A DNA stretch of 64,000 nt from CAISIP01 sp043759735 (GCA_043759735.1 JAYUQC010000113.1:1-64000); one strand, 5' to 3'. Positions 20,670-30,899 are shown, counted from the stretch's first letter. A program made the numbers and translations. The notes: a model not told the origin generated them from the sequence alone.

Positions 20670-23456
20670 TCAATGCGGTTCGGGGTCCGGCCGGTTGTGC
20701 GGTGTTTGTGTCGTCGTCGCGGCAGCCGGGTCGGTCGATGCCATCGTATGCCAGGGCAGTTCAAATACAAAGCAGGCGCCGGAGCCGGTGTTGTTGTCGA
20801 CCCAGATGCGGCCACCGAAATGTTCGACGATCTGTTGGCTGATCGGCAGGCCCAGGCCGGTGCCCTGCGGTCGATTGCCACCGTTCTGGCCTTGATGAAA
20901 GCGCTCGAAGATCAGGATGCGTTGGGACGCCGGTACCCCTGGGCCGTTGTCCTGGATCGATACCCGTACTGCCCGCGCGAGTGGCGTCACCCGCACCTGT
21001 ACCCGGCCGCCCTTGGCCGGCATGAACTTGGCTGCATTGGACAGCAGGTTCAGCACTACCTGGGTCAGCCGGTCCGGGTCGACCCGCAGCACCACTGGCT
21101 GTGCGGGCAAGGACAGCTGCACCAGGGCGTCGCGTTCGTGGAACATCTCTGCCGTGGTCTGCACTGCCTGTTCCAGCAACTGCGCCAGGTCGACGTCGCT
21201 GCTGTGCCATTGGGCGTGGCCCGATTCGATCTTGGCGAGGTCCAGCACCTGGTTGACCAGGCGGCTCAAGCGCTCGGTCTCGGTCACGATGATGCGGGTG
21301 AATTGTTGGCGCTGGAGCGTCGGCATGTCCGGGTCGTCCGCCATCAGTTCGGCCAAGGCCCGGATCGAGGTCAGCGGGGTGCGCAGCTCGTGCGTCACCG
21401 ACGACATGAAGTCGTCCTTGAGCCGGTCCAGGCTCTGCAACTGGGCATTGGCCGCGCGCAGCTCGGACGTGGCGCGTTCCAGAGATGCCGATTTTTGCTC
21501 CTGTTCGATCGAATGGGCGCGCAGCTGGCTGGCTTCATCCAGGATCTGCAGCACGTCGTCCAGCACCAGTGCATCCTCGTCGGCAACCGACGCCACCATC
21601 ACGCGGGCCGACGCACTGCCGATGGTGCCGGCCAACGCGATCTCGACATGGCGCACGAGTTGCGCATCGGGCGCTATTTGCTCGATGCGCTCTGCACCGA
21701 CCCGGCGTGCATAGTCCTCGAACAAATGCTGCGCCCGGGTCGTTCCCATGAAGCGCGCCGCCAGCGCGACCAGGTCCTGCACCCGGGCCCGCCCACGCCA
21801 AAATACCAGCTCAGTGCTGCGGTGGTGCTCGAACACCTCGACAAACAGCAGGGCCTGGCTGGTCTCCGCGGGTGACGGCCCGCGCCACAATGACAGTCCG
21901 ACATACGCCGCCAGATTGGCAGTCAGGCTCCAGAACAGGGAATGGGTCAGATTGTCCAGGCCAGTCAGGCCGAGCAGTTGTTCGGGCTTGAGCCAGGTGA
22001 TGCCCCACGGGCCGTACTGCAGGAAATCGGTCGACCACCAGCCCGATTTGGCGATCGAGGGCAGCATCAGGGTGTAGGCCCACAACCCGAACCCCAGCAG
22101 CAGCCCCGCCATCGCGCCGAGCCGGGTGCCGCCGCGCCAGTACATGCCACCGAACAGGGCTGGCGCGAACTGGGCCACCGCGGCAAAGCTGATCAGGCCG
22201 ATGCTGACCAGCGCGTAGGCTTCCCCGGCGAGATGGAAATAGGTGTATCCCAGCAGCATCACGACAAAGATCGCGGCGCGTCGGATACGCAGCAGCATTC
22301 CGGTCAGCTCGCCGCCGGCCCGCGCGCCGAAGCGCCGGGTGCGCAGCAGCAGCGGCATCACCAGATCGTTGCAGACCATGCTCGATACCGCGATCGTCTC
22401 CACGATCACCATGCCGGTGGCCGCCGACAGGCCGCCCAGGAAAGCGAGCAGCGCCAGTGCCGATTGGCCATGCGCCAACGGCAGCGACAAGATGAAGGCC
22501 TCCGGGTCCATCGTGCCGGGGCCAAACAGCAGCTGGCCGCCCAGCGCCACCGGCAGCACGAACAAGTTGATCAGCAGCAGGTAGGCCGGAAATACCCAGG
22601 CTGCACGGCGCAGGTGGCGCTCGCTGACGTTCTCCACCACCATGATCTGGAACTGGCGCGGCAGCAGCACCACCGACAACATGGCCAGCAAGGTGAGCGA
22701 AAACCATTGGCCATAGCCAAACGGAGGATCGATGACCAGCAGTCGCGCGAGTTCGGGCACGGCGCTGGCACGTTCAAAGATGTCGGCAACACCGTCGAAC
22801 AGGCCATAGGTGACAAACCCGCCCACCGCGAGGAACGCCACCAGCTTGACCAGCGACTCGAACGCAATCGCCGCTACCATGCCTTCATGGCGCTCGGAGC
22901 TGTCCAGCCGACGCGTTCCGAACACCACCGTGAAACCGGCCAGCGCGAGCGCGAAATACAGCGTGTTGTCGCTCCACCAGGCGCCTTGTCCGGCGTTCTG
23001 CGCGCCCGGTGCGGTCGTCATGACCGCGTAGCCGACCGATACGGCCTTGAGCTGCAGTGCGATGTAGGGAACGATGCCCACCACCGTGATCAGCGTGACC
23101 AGACCGGCCAGCATCGGACTCTTGCCGTATCGGCTGCCAATGAAGTCGGCGATCGAGGTGATGCGGTAACTCTTGGCGATGCGCAGCATCTTGCGCACGA
23201 CCATCCAGGCCAGCACCATGGCCAACGTCGGCCCCAGGTAGATCGGCAGGAACCAGATGCCGGCGGTGGCCGCGCGCCCGACGCTGCCAAAGTAGGTCCA
23301 GGCGGTGCAGTACACCGCCATCGACAGAGCGTAGACCCAGGCATTGCCGATCACGGAACGCCCTTGTGCGGCGCGTCGGTCGCCGATGCTGGCCACGGCA
23401 AACAGCAACAGCAGGTAGGCGAACGAAGCGCCGACAACGAGGGTGGCAGACAACAT
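20670..23456 (-). CDS. CbrA-like sensor kinase with sodium/solute symporter domain
   Basis: 928 residues. The first ~480 form about 13 membrane helices of the sodium:solute symporter family (AWTYFGSVGRAATAGIWFLPIYLGPTLAM near the start). A linker with coiled coil follows, then HisKA with H689 (SVTHELRTPLTS) and a HATPase domain ending GTGLGLPISQQIVEHFGG. The layout matches CbrA/ActP-type kinases in which a transporter-like module senses or imports a nutrient. It is preceded by a 65-residue membrane protein and followed by a stand-alone receiver and the sensor-exonuclease, all in one direction with short gaps. The ligand cannot be told from the sequence; in pseudomonads CbrA governs carbon/nitrogen balance and histidine use. 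Confidence 0.92.
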   Translation of the reverse strand: MLSATLVVGASFAYLLLLFAVASIGDRRAAQGRSVIGNAWVYALSMAVYCTAWTYFGSVGRAATAGIWFLPIYLGPTLAMVLAWMVVRKMLRIAKSYRITSIADFIGSRYGKSPMLAGLVTLITVVGIVPYIALQLKAVSVGYAVMTTAPGAQNAGQGAWWSDNTLYFALALAGFTVVFGTRRLDSSERHEGMVAAIAFESLVKLVAFLAVGGFVTYGLFDGVADIFERASAVPELARLLVIDPPFGYGQWFSLTLLAMLSVVLLPRQFQIMVVENVSERHLRRAAWVFPAYLLLINLFVLPVALGGQLLFGPGTMDPEAFILSLPLAHGQSALALLAFLGGLSAATGMVIVETIAVSSMVCNDLVMPLLLRTRRFGARAGGELTGMLLRIRRAAIFVVMLLGYTYFHLAGEAYALVSIGLISFAAVAQFAPALFGGMYWRGGTRLGAMAGLLLGFGLWAYTLMLPSIAKSGWWSTDFLQYGPWGITWLKPEQLLGLTGLDNLTHSLFWSLTANLAAYVGLSLWRGPSPAETSQALLFVEVFEHHRSTELVFWRGRARVQDLVALAARFMGTTRAQHLFEDYARRVGAERIEQIAPDAQLVRHVEIALAGTIGSASARVMVASVADEDALVLDDVLQILDEASQLRAHSIEQEQKSASLERATSELRAANAQLQSLDRLKDDFMSSVTHELRTPLTSIRALAELMADDPDMPTLQRQQFTRIIVTETERLSRLVNQVLDLAKIESGHAQWHSSDVDLAQLLEQAVQTTAEMFHERDALVQLSLPAQPVVLRVDPDRLTQVVLNLLSNAAKFMPAKGGRVQVRVTPLARAVRVSIQDNGPGVPASQRILIFERFHQGQNGGNRPQGTGLGLPISQQIVEHFGGRIWVDNNTGSGACFVFELPWHTMASTDPAAATTTQTPHNRPDPEPH

Positions 23457-23481
23457 GCTGTGGCTCGCCCGCGTGTCCGAG

Positions 23482-23679
23482 TCAGTCTCCTGCGCTTTCC
23501 AGCACGGCGGCCAGGACCGCGATCAGGATCGCCCACAGACCAAATAGCGCGGTCGGAAACAGCGGCAGACCAAAGACCGTCATCTGAGGACTCCACAACG
23601 ACAGCAGCGGATAGTTCAGTGCCATCAGCGCGGCAAAGAACAGTGCTAGAAGCCGTTGGTTGCCTGGTGTCTTGTGCAT
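23482..23679 (-). CDS. Small membrane protein upstream of the CbrA-like kinase
   Basis: 65 residues with two hydrophobic helices (LLALFFAALMALNYPLLSLW and LFPTALFGLWAILIAVLAAVLE), 25 bases before the kinase start and on the same strand. In Pseudomonas a small membrane protein (CbrX) is likewise encoded just upstream of cbrA, and small two-helix subunits commonly accompany sodium:solute symporters. It probably belongs to the same membrane complex or translational unit. The identification is by position and topology, not by clear sequence motif. Confidence 0.65.
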   Translation of the reverse strand: MHKTPGNQRLLALFFAALMALNYPLLSLWSPQMTVFGLPLFPTALFGLWAILIAVLAAVLESAGD

Positions 23680-23792
23680 GTGCCGCCTCCTGGTCGATCG
23701 TGTAGCAGCGCGCTGCCGGTGTCAACGCCAATCCCCGTTGTGGCGCCTTCGCCTGGCGTGCAATACCTTACGACCACCGACTTACCGAAGTC

Positions 23793-25256
23793 TTACCCGG
23801 CGCCGCTGGAGTCTGCCGGACCCGCAGAGGTGTCAAACCGAACGACAAAGCGGCAACCCGGCGGATCCTTGCGAGAGTCACCATCTTCGATGCTCACGCT
23901 GGCGTGGTGCAATTGGGCGATTTCCTGCACGATCCGCAGTCCCAGGCCGGAACCATCGACGCCGCTGCCCAATACGCGGTAGAACGGTTTGAACACCATT
24001 TCGCGCTCTGCCTGCGCAATGCCCGGGCCGGAGTCTTCGACCTGCAGCAACACGACCTTGCCAAACGGGTCGGCCAGCACCCGCGCCGTGACCATGCCAG
24101 GGTGTTCCGGGCTGGACGGGGTGTAGTTGATTGCGTTGACCAACAGGTTGCGGATCAACTCGGCCAGCAGCGTTGGATTGCCATCGAATGTCACGCCCTT
24201 GGCGCCAGGGGCCTCGCCTTCATAACCCAGGTCGATGGCCTTTTCAATGGCGCGCGGCAGGCAGTCCTGCACCACGGCCACGGTCAGCGCAGCCAGGTCG
24301 CAGTCCTGGAGATCCATGGCCGAGCTGCTGCCTTCCGCGCGGGCCAGCGCGAGCAACTGGTTCACGGTATGCGTCGCGCGCACGCTGGCATTGCCGATCT
24401 GGCGCAGCGAGAGCTTGAACTCTTCGGCGCTCACGCCCTCGCGCTGGGCCAGATCGGCCTGCATGCGCAGGCCGGCCAGCGGTGTCTTGAGCTGGTGCGC
24501 GGCGTCAGCCAGGAAGCGCTTCTGGTACTCGATCGACTTGGTGAGGCGTTGCAGCAGATCGTTGACCGACGACACCAGCGGGGCGACCTCCTGCGGCACC
24601 GAACGGTCGTCCAGGGGGCTGAGGTCGTCCGGCTTGCGGGCGCGGATGCGCTCCTCGAGCTGGTTCAGTGGTTTGATCGCATAGGCCAGCCCGAGCCATA
24701 CCAGCAACACCGCCAATGGCAGGATGACGAACTGCTGCAGCATCACACCCTTGACGATCTCGGTGGCCAGCAGCGCGCGCTTGTCCAGCGTTTCGGCCAC
24801 CTGCACCAGGACCGGGCGGGCCATTGGCAGTTCGACCTCCAGCCATTTGTAGGCCACCCGAATGTCGTCGCCCAAATAGAAGTCGTCGCGCAAACGCACC
24901 TGGCCATAGAACGGTTGCTCGTCCAACGGTGGCAATGGCAGATTGCGCTCACCGTTGATGAACTCGCCACGCGCGCCCAGCACCTGGTAGTAGACGGTTA
25001 CCGGTGCAGTGGCACGCAACAGCGTGCGCGCGGGCATCGTCAGCGCAAATTCGACATGACCCTTTTTTACATGGACCAGTGCGGCGAGCTCGCCGACATT
25101 GATCTCCAGCGCCTCGTCAAACGGCTTGCCGGCGGCGCTCTGGGCCACGAACCAGGTAAGGACCAGGCTGATCGGCCACAGCAGCAGCAGTGGCGTCAGC
25201 ATCCAGTCCAGGATTTCGCCAAACAGCGAACGCTGCTCGCGCTGGAATAGCTTCAC
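23793..25256 (-). CDS. Sensor histidine kinase, TctE/QseC type
   Basis: About 487 residues from GTG 25256, whose GTGA overlaps the stop of the regulator gene. Membrane helices at about 18-38 and 173-193 enclose a periplasmic domain of the TctE N-terminal type (VYYQVLGARGEFINGE). Then come HAMP, HisKA with H254 (LADAAHQLKTPLAGLR), N box NLLVNAINYTP, and G boxes DSGPGIA and GSGLGLRIV. A longer open frame exists upstream but runs through the regulator gene. Family members respond to carboxylates such as citrate and control tripartite transporters, but no such target is near. Confidence 0.92.
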   Translation of the reverse strand: MKLFQREQRSLFGEILDWMLTPLLLLWPISLVLTWFVAQSAAGKPFDEALEINVGELAALVHVKKGHVEFALTMPARTLLRATAPVTVYYQVLGARGEFINGERNLPLPPLDEQPFYGQVRLRDDFYLGDDIRVAYKWLEVELPMARPVLVQVAETLDKRALLATEIVKGVMLQQFVILPLAVLLVWLGLAYAIKPLNQLEERIRARKPDDLSPLDDRSVPQEVAPLVSSVNDLLQRLTKSIEYQKRFLADAAHQLKTPLAGLRMQADLAQREGVSAEEFKLSLRQIGNASVRATHTVNQLLALARAEGSSSAMDLQDCDLAALTVAVVQDCLPRAIEKAIDLGYEGEAPGAKGVTFDGNPTLLAELIRNLLVNAINYTPSSPEHPGMVTARVLADPFGKVVLLQVEDSGPGIAQAEREMVFKPFYRVLGSGVDGSGLGLRIVQEIAQLHHASVSIEDGDSRKDPPGCRFVVRFDTSAGPADSSGAG

Positions 25257-25966
25257 GGCGTCGTCGTCGGGCTCGCCTGGGCCTGTGCCGACTCGTCGGG
25301 CAGCAGCTTGAGGCAATAGCCCAGGCCACGCACCGTGGCGATCCGGATCGGGCCCTTTTCGATCTTCTTGCGCAACCGATGTACATAGACCTCGATCGCG
25401 TTGTTGCTGACCTCGTCGCCCCATTCGCACAGGCGCTCCACCAGCTGGTCCTTGCTGACCATGCGACCGGCGCGCTGCAGCAGCACCTCAAGCAAGCCCA
25501 GTTCGCGCGCCGACAGGTCGATCATCTGACCGTCGATCATCGCCACCCTTCCGGCCTGGTCAAAGACCAGCGGGCCATGGCGAATTTGGTCGCTAGCGCC
25601 GCCCATGCGCCGGCGCAGCAGGGCGCGCACCCGGGCTTCCAGCTCCTGCAGGCTGAACGGCTTGGCCATGTAGTCGTCTGCGCCGTAGTCCAGTCCCTTG
25701 ACGCGCTCCTCGACGCTGTCGGCCGCAGTGAGGATCAGTACCGGCAGGTTCGAGCCGCGGGCGCGCAGCTTGCGCAGCACGTCCAGGCCGTGCAGTTTGG
25801 GCAGCCCCAGATCCAGGATCAGCAGGTCGAATTCCTTGTTGGTCCTCAACGCGGCGTCCGCTTCGCTGCCGGTGGCAACATGGTCCACCGCGGCGCCGGT
25901 GCCGCGTAGTGCGCGCAACAGGCCGTCGGCCAGCACGCTATCGTCTTCGGCGATCAAGATGCGCAT
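25253..25966 (-). CDS. OmpR-family response regulator, TctD type
   Basis: 237 residues: receiver domain with D8/D9, phospho-acceptor D52 (LILDLGLPKLHG), T80 region (LILTAADS) and K102 (MAKPFS), then a winged-helix DNA-binding domain with the characteristic NAIEVYVHRLRKKI recognition helix and TVRGLGYCL wing. The ATG at 25966 has a strong GGAGG at the right spacing, deciding against the longer open frame to 26350. It is the first gene of a coupled pair with the kinase that follows. DNA targets are unknown. Confidence 0.94.
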   Translation of the reverse strand: MRILIAEDDSVLADGLLRALRGTGAAVDHVATGSEADAALRTNKEFDLLILDLGLPKLHGLDVLRKLRARGSNLPVLILTAADSVEERVKGLDYGADDYMAKPFSLQELEARVRALLRRRMGGASDQIRHGPLVFDQAGRVAMIDGQMIDLSARELGLLEVLLQRAGRMVSKDQLVERLCEWGDEVSNNAIEVYVHRLRKKIEKGPIRIATVRGLGYCLKLLPDESAQAQASPTTTP

Positions 25967-26096
25967 GGATGTCCTCCTGCGGGTCGTGCCGCGATCTGTT
26001 CCCGATCCGCTTCTTACTGCCGATGATTCTAGGCGCCACCCCGGCTGACGCGTAACCGGAGCTGGGCGGACCGCATGGCGGTGGCCGGCACCGCCG

Positions 26097-26570
26097 TCAT
26101 GTGATGTAGGCCTCCAGTCCCAGGTGCACGATCGTCGCCACCTCGTTGCCGACGGCTTGCCGGAACTCCGATTCGGCGTACTCGACCGCTTGCCGGTAGG
26201 CCGCCAGCCACTGCAGGCCCACCTTTGTGAAGGCGATCTGGATCGCCCGCGCATCGCGCGGATCGGACCGCCGTTCGACCAGACCCCAGGCGGCGCACTG
26301 GTCGACCAGTTTGCCCATCGCCTGCTTGGTGATGCCTGCCAGGAGTGCAAGTTCGGTCAGCCGGCAGCCGGCGGGTGCGAGGTGACGCGTGATCTGAATG
26401 TGGGATGCGCCGAGCTTGCCCCGGGCGGCAAGATGCGACAGTGACAGCGTCAGTTCGTCGTTGTGGGCCATCAGTGCGAGCACCCGGGTGTCGAATCGCT
26501 GGCGGGCCAGCTCGGCCAGGCGGCCCAGGTGGGTGTGGCGCCAGGCGGCATCGGCATGGAATGTGGTCAT
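26097..26570 (-). CDS. MarR-family transcriptional regulator
   Basis: 157 residues with the MarR winged helix: recognition region TELALLAGITKQAMGKLVDQ and wing LVERRSDPRDARAIQIAFT, flanked by dimerisation helices. It lies divergently from recA with about 140 AT-rich bases between the starts. Three TGACT words there (26592, 26603, 26618) may be its own operator. The ligand and targets are unknown, and nothing in the neighbourhood suggests a drug-efflux partner. Confidence 0.9.
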   Translation of the reverse strand: MTTFHADAAWRHTHLGRLAELARQRFDTRVLALMAHNDELTLSLSHLAARGKLGASHIQITRHLAPAGCRLTELALLAGITKQAMGKLVDQCAAWGLVERRSDPRDARAIQIAFTKVGLQWLAAYRQAVEYAESEFRQAVGNEVATIVHLGLEAYIT

Positions 26571-26591
26571 TGGATAAATCGTAAATCAAAT

Positions 26592-26623
26592 TGACTAAAA
26601 AATGACTTACCAAAATATGACTA
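26592..26623. promoter_or_regulatory. Possible MarR operator in the marR-recA intergenic region
   Basis: Three direct copies of TGACTA/TGACTT (26592, 26603 and 26618), in a run that is much AT-richer than its surroundings, lie 20-50 bases upstream of the MarR start. MarR proteins usually bind AT-rich dyads overlapping their own promoter. The assignment is by position and repetition only. Confidence 0.35.
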
Positions 26624-26637
26624 ACCCGTTTAAACTA

Positions 26638-26653
26638 CTGTTCAAGCATCCAG
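26638..26653 (+). promoter_or_regulatory. LexA box upstream of recA
   Basis: CTGT-TCAAGCAT-CCAG matches the betaproteobacterial/E. coli SOS box CTGT-N8-ACAG with one mismatch in the right half. It lies 60 bases before the recA ATG, where LexA repression is expected. Confidence 0.65.
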
Positions 26654-26712
26654 CCTGTTGTTAAAACCAGATGCAAATTCAACCCAAGCCATTGTTTTAA
26701 AAGGATATTGTC

Positions 26713-27798
<1,086 letters not shown>

Positions 27799-27888
27799 CG
27801 ATCGACGTCCCGCGCGCCGGACAGGCCTACGCCATCCCGATGCGGGCCTGGCAAGTCGGCTATGCCCGCATTCGTACCCGGACCCAAC

Positions 27889-28467
27889 ATGCCGTTTCCA
27901 CCTCCGTCCCTCACAAGAAACCGCCGGGCCGCTCCCAAGTTTTCTGGCACCCCCTCGGGGGGCCTGGCCAAGCCAGGGCTGGGGGCGCTCAAAGGCCGCG
28001 TGTTACGCCAGTTGGCAACACGCGAGCACTCGCGGCAGGAACTCGAACGCAAACTGCAACGCTACGAAGCCGAACCCGGGCAACTGTGCAGGGTGCTCGA
28101 CGAATTGCAGGCAAAAGGATTCATCGACGAGCAGCGCGTCATCGATTCTGTCGTGCACCAGCGGTCGGGCAAGCTGGGCGTGGCCCGGATCCGGCAAGAA
28201 CTCCAGCACAAGGGCATCACCGGGGAAGTCGCCCGTGATGCGCTGGCCGCCTTGAAAGTGTCCGAAGTCGAACGCGCACGCCAGGTCTGGCGCAAGAAAT
28301 TTGGCAATCGCCCCGCGGCCGGCGTGCCGGGCCCTGCTATGCCGCCAGACGCCACCGAGCGGGCGCGCCAGATGCGATTTCTGGCCTCCAGGGGATTTGC
28401 CGGCGACACCATACACCGCGTGGTCGCCGGTGCCGACGAAATTCGGGACGAGCCGGCGCCCGATTGA
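27889..28467 (+). CDS. recX: RecA regulator RecX with an in-frame repeat insertion
   Basis: About 192 residues from ATG 27889 (ATG 27862 is an alternative). RecX binds inside the RecA filament groove and limits its growth. The conserved helical-repeat core is complete: LATREHSRQELERKL, VLDELQAKGFIDEQR, KLGVARIRQELQHKGI and RQMRFLASRGFAGDTIHRVV. The N-terminus is abnormal. Between MPFPPPSL and KGRVLRQL sit 26 residues encoded by one 78-bp unit of the dispersed repeat, flanked by duplicated CTC codons. Relatives as I remember them run directly from a short leader into SLKGRALR. The insertion keeps frame, so the protein is probably still made with an extra basic/Gly-Pro leader. Confidence 0.9.
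   Translation: MPFPPPSLTRNRRAAPKFSGTPSGGLAKPGLGALKGRVLRQLATREHSRQELERKLQRYEAEPGQLCRVLDELQAKGFIDEQRVIDSVVHQRSGKLGVARIRQELQHKGITGEVARDALAALKVSEVERARQVWRKKFGNRPAAGVPGPAMPPDATERARQMRFLASRGFAGDTIHRVVAGADEIRDEPAPD
27911..27990 (-). repeat. Dispersed palindromic repeat, single copy inside recX (locus 2)
   Basis: One unit in minus orientation lies within the recX reading frame, and CTC occurs at both edges (27910-27912 and 27988-27990). The unit is 78 bp, a multiple of three, and has no stop in the recX frame. Read on its own strand, it is again preceded by TGA (TTTGAGCGCC), as at the other loci. Confidence 0.93.
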
Positions 28468-28532
28468 GCCGTTACCGCAGCGCTGGCTTGGCTGGGGTCC
28501 GATAGCGGATGCCAGCGGCTGCGATCTGCCGC

Positions 28533-29468
28533 CTACAGCCCCAGCATCAACTTGAGGTTTTGCACCGCCGCGCCGCTGGCGCCCTTGCCCAGGTTGTCCA
28601 GACGCGCGATCAGCACCGCGTGGCTGAAACCGTCCTTGCCGGCATCGTTGCCAAATACCCGCAGTTCCATCTTGTCGGTGTCCACCAGAGCCAGCGCATC
28701 CAGCTTGCCGTCATCGGTGGCAGGCTCGACCGTCACCCATTCGCTGCCGGCATAGTGTTTGGCCAGCGCATCGTGCAAGTCGGCGGCGCCCGGTTTGCCC
28801 GGCAGGGTGTCCAGGTGCAGTGGCAGCTGGACCAGCATCCCCTGCCGGAAACTGCCGACCGCCGGAATGAACAAGGGACGGCGCTGCAAGCCGGAGTGGC
28901 GCATGATTTCGGGCACATGCTTGTGCTTCAAGCCCAGGCCATAAACCTCGAACGCGGGCGCCGCTCCGCTTTCGTACGCTTCGATCATCGTGCGACCGCC
29001 GCCTGAATATCCGGTGACCGAGGGCAGGCACAGCGGATAGTCGACCGGTATCAGGCCAGCGTCGATCAGGGGCCGGATCAGCGCGATGGCGCCGGTGGCA
29101 TAACAACCCGGGTTGCTGACCCGGCGCGCGGCGGCAACCGCAGCCCGCTGGCCGGCAGCCAGCTCTGGAAAACCGAATACCCAGTGCGGGGCGGTACGGT
29201 GCGCGGTGGAGGCATCGATGATGCGTGGGCCCGGCGTGCCGGTTTCCTGCACCATGGCGTCGATCATCGCCACCGAGTCGCGCGCGGCGTCGTCATGCAG
29301 GCACAGGATCACCATGTCGACCTGCGCCATCAGCTCGCGTTTGGCGGCGGCGTCCTTGCGCAGTTCCGGCGCAATGCGGACCATCTCCACGCCATCGTGC
29401 AACTGCAGCCGGTCGCGAATCTGCAACCCGGTGGTGCCGGCTTCGCCATCAATGAACACTTTCGCCAT
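28533..29468 (-). CDS. argC: N-acetyl-gamma-glutamyl-phosphate reductase, short type
   Basis: 311 residues. It reduces N-acetylglutamyl phosphate to the semialdehyde with NADPH in arginine biosynthesis. The N-terminal nucleotide-binding turn is FIDGEAGTTGLQIRDR, and the catalytic Cys lies in SNPGCYATG. The length marks it as the short type 2 ArgC. The ATG at 29468 starts the first strand (MAKVFIDG); the longer open frame has no support. It is convergent with recX and divergent from sucC. No other arginine genes are adjacent. Confidence 0.95.
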   Translation of the reverse strand: MAKVFIDGEAGTTGLQIRDRLQLHDGVEMVRIAPELRKDAAAKRELMAQVDMVILCLHDDAARDSVAMIDAMVQETGTPGPRIIDASTAHRTAPHWVFGFPELAAGQRAAVAAARRVSNPGCYATGAIALIRPLIDAGLIPVDYPLCLPSVTGYSGGGRTMIEAYESGAAPAFEVYGLGLKHKHVPEIMRHSGLQRRPLFIPAVGSFRQGMLVQLPLHLDTLPGKPGAADLHDALAKHYAGSEWVTVEPATDDGKLDALALVDTDKMELRVFGNDAGKDGFSHAVLIARLDNLGKGASGAAVQNLKLMLGL

Positions 29469-29649
29469 CACGGGCCCCTTTCTCGATTTCCTGCGGACGG
29501 TGCAAGCCTGCTGCCTGCCGATACGCGGCAGCCAAAGGATTTGCCGCATTGCAGCATGATACATTTGGCGGCTTCGGTGTCCCCGTTGGGCTGGCTGCCG
29601 TCCATGTCTGCCAGCGCCGTGGGTTTGTTCCTATCCCGAGAGAAACCTC

Positions 29650-30810
29650 ATGAAGATTCACGAGTACCAAGGCAAGGAAATCTTGCGCAAGTTCGGAGTG
29701 CCGGTACCGCGTGGCATCGCGGCTTTCACGGTCCAGGAGGCGGTCGAGGCAGCGCAAAAGCTCGGTGGCCCGGTATGGGTGGTCAAGGCCCAGATTCACG
29801 CGGGCGGGCGCGGCAAGGGCGGCGGTGTCAAGCTGGCGCGTTCCATCGACGAAGTCAAGGCGCTGGCCGCAGAGATTCTGGGCATGCAGCTGGTCACCCA
29901 CCAGACCGGTCCCCTGGGCCAGAAGGTGCGGCGCCTGCTGATCGAAGATGGCGCCGACATCTTGAAGGAATATTATGTTTCGGTGGTGACCGACCGCGGC
30001 TCCCAGAGGGTGGCGCTGATGGCGTCATCCGAGGGCGGCATGGACATCGAGCAGGTGGCCCATGACACGCCCGAGAAAATCCTCAAGGTGTTTGTCGATC
30101 CGGCCGTCGGCCTCACCGAGGCACAGGCCAAGGAACTGGCCGCCGGCATGGGCGTGCCGCCAGGTTCTGTCGCCCAGTGCGTCGACGTATTGCAAAAACT
30201 CTATCAGTGCTACATGGACACCGACGCGTCGCTCGTCGAGATCAACCCGTTGATCCTGGAAGGCGGCGGTGGCATCAAGGCGCTCGATGCCAAGTTCAAC
30301 TTCGACTCCAACGCGCTGTTTCGGCAACAGGAGATCGTCGCCTACCGCGACCTGGACGAGGAGGACCCGGCCGAGGTCGAGGCCAGCAAATTCGACCTGG
30401 CCTACATCAGCCTGGACGGCACGATCGGCTGTCTGGTCAACGGCGCCGGGCTTGCGATGGCCACCATGGACACCATCAAGCTGTATGGCGCCGAGCCGGC
30501 CAACTTCCTGGACGTGGGTGGTGGAGCGACGCCGGAGAAGGTCACCGAAGCCTTCAAGATCATGCTCAAGAACGACAAGGTGAAGGCGATCCTGGTCAAC
30601 ATCTTCGGCGGCATCATGAAATGCGACACGATTGCCACCGGCATCATCACCGCTTGCCGAGCCACCAACCTCAGCGTACCCCTGGTGGTGCGCATGAAGG
30701 GCACCAACGAACAATTGGGCAAGAAGATGCTGGCCGAGTCGGGGCTGCCGATCATCAGTGCCGACACGATGGCTGAGGCGGCTGAAAAAGTCGTCGCGGC
30801 AGTCAAGTAG
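29650..30810 (+). CDS. sucC: Succinyl-CoA synthetase, beta subunit (ADP-forming)
   Basis: 386 residues, full length. With the alpha subunit it interconverts succinyl-CoA and succinate with substrate-level phosphorylation in the TCA cycle. The ATP-grasp start MKIHEYQGKEILRKFGVPVPRG, the glycine loop GGRGKGGGVKL, VEINPL and the CoA-ligase part DVGGGATPEKV and NIFGGIMKCD are intact. GAGAGAAACC precedes the ATG. sucD follows about 90 bases later, as in most proteobacteria, though here without sucAB alongside. Confidence 0.97.
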   Translation: MKIHEYQGKEILRKFGVPVPRGIAAFTVQEAVEAAQKLGGPVWVVKAQIHAGGRGKGGGVKLARSIDEVKALAAEILGMQLVTHQTGPLGQKVRRLLIEDGADILKEYYVSVVTDRGSQRVALMASSEGGMDIEQVAHDTPEKILKVFVDPAVGLTEAQAKELAAGMGVPPGSVAQCVDVLQKLYQCYMDTDASLVEINPLILEGGGGIKALDAKFNFDSNALFRQQEIVAYRDLDEEDPAEVEASKFDLAYISLDGTIGCLVNGAGLAMATMDTIKLYGAEPANFLDVGGGATPEKVTEAFKIMLKNDKVKAILVNIFGGIMKCDTIATGIITACRATNLSVPLVVRMKGTNEQLGKKMLAESGLPIISADTMAEAAEKVVAAVK

Positions 30811-30899
30811 TTCCCTAACCGGTCAACCATCGAGAATCCCGGGCGCGCGACACCAGGCTGGCAGTTGGCGGCCGCGCAACCCAAGGTCAAGGAGTTCCA

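Noticed and set aside
21942..23705. Long plus-strand open frame (587 codons) opposite the CbrA-like kinase
   Set aside because: It has Gln/His/Arg-rich shadow composition, no domain, and the minus-strand kinase with clear motifs covers the same bases.
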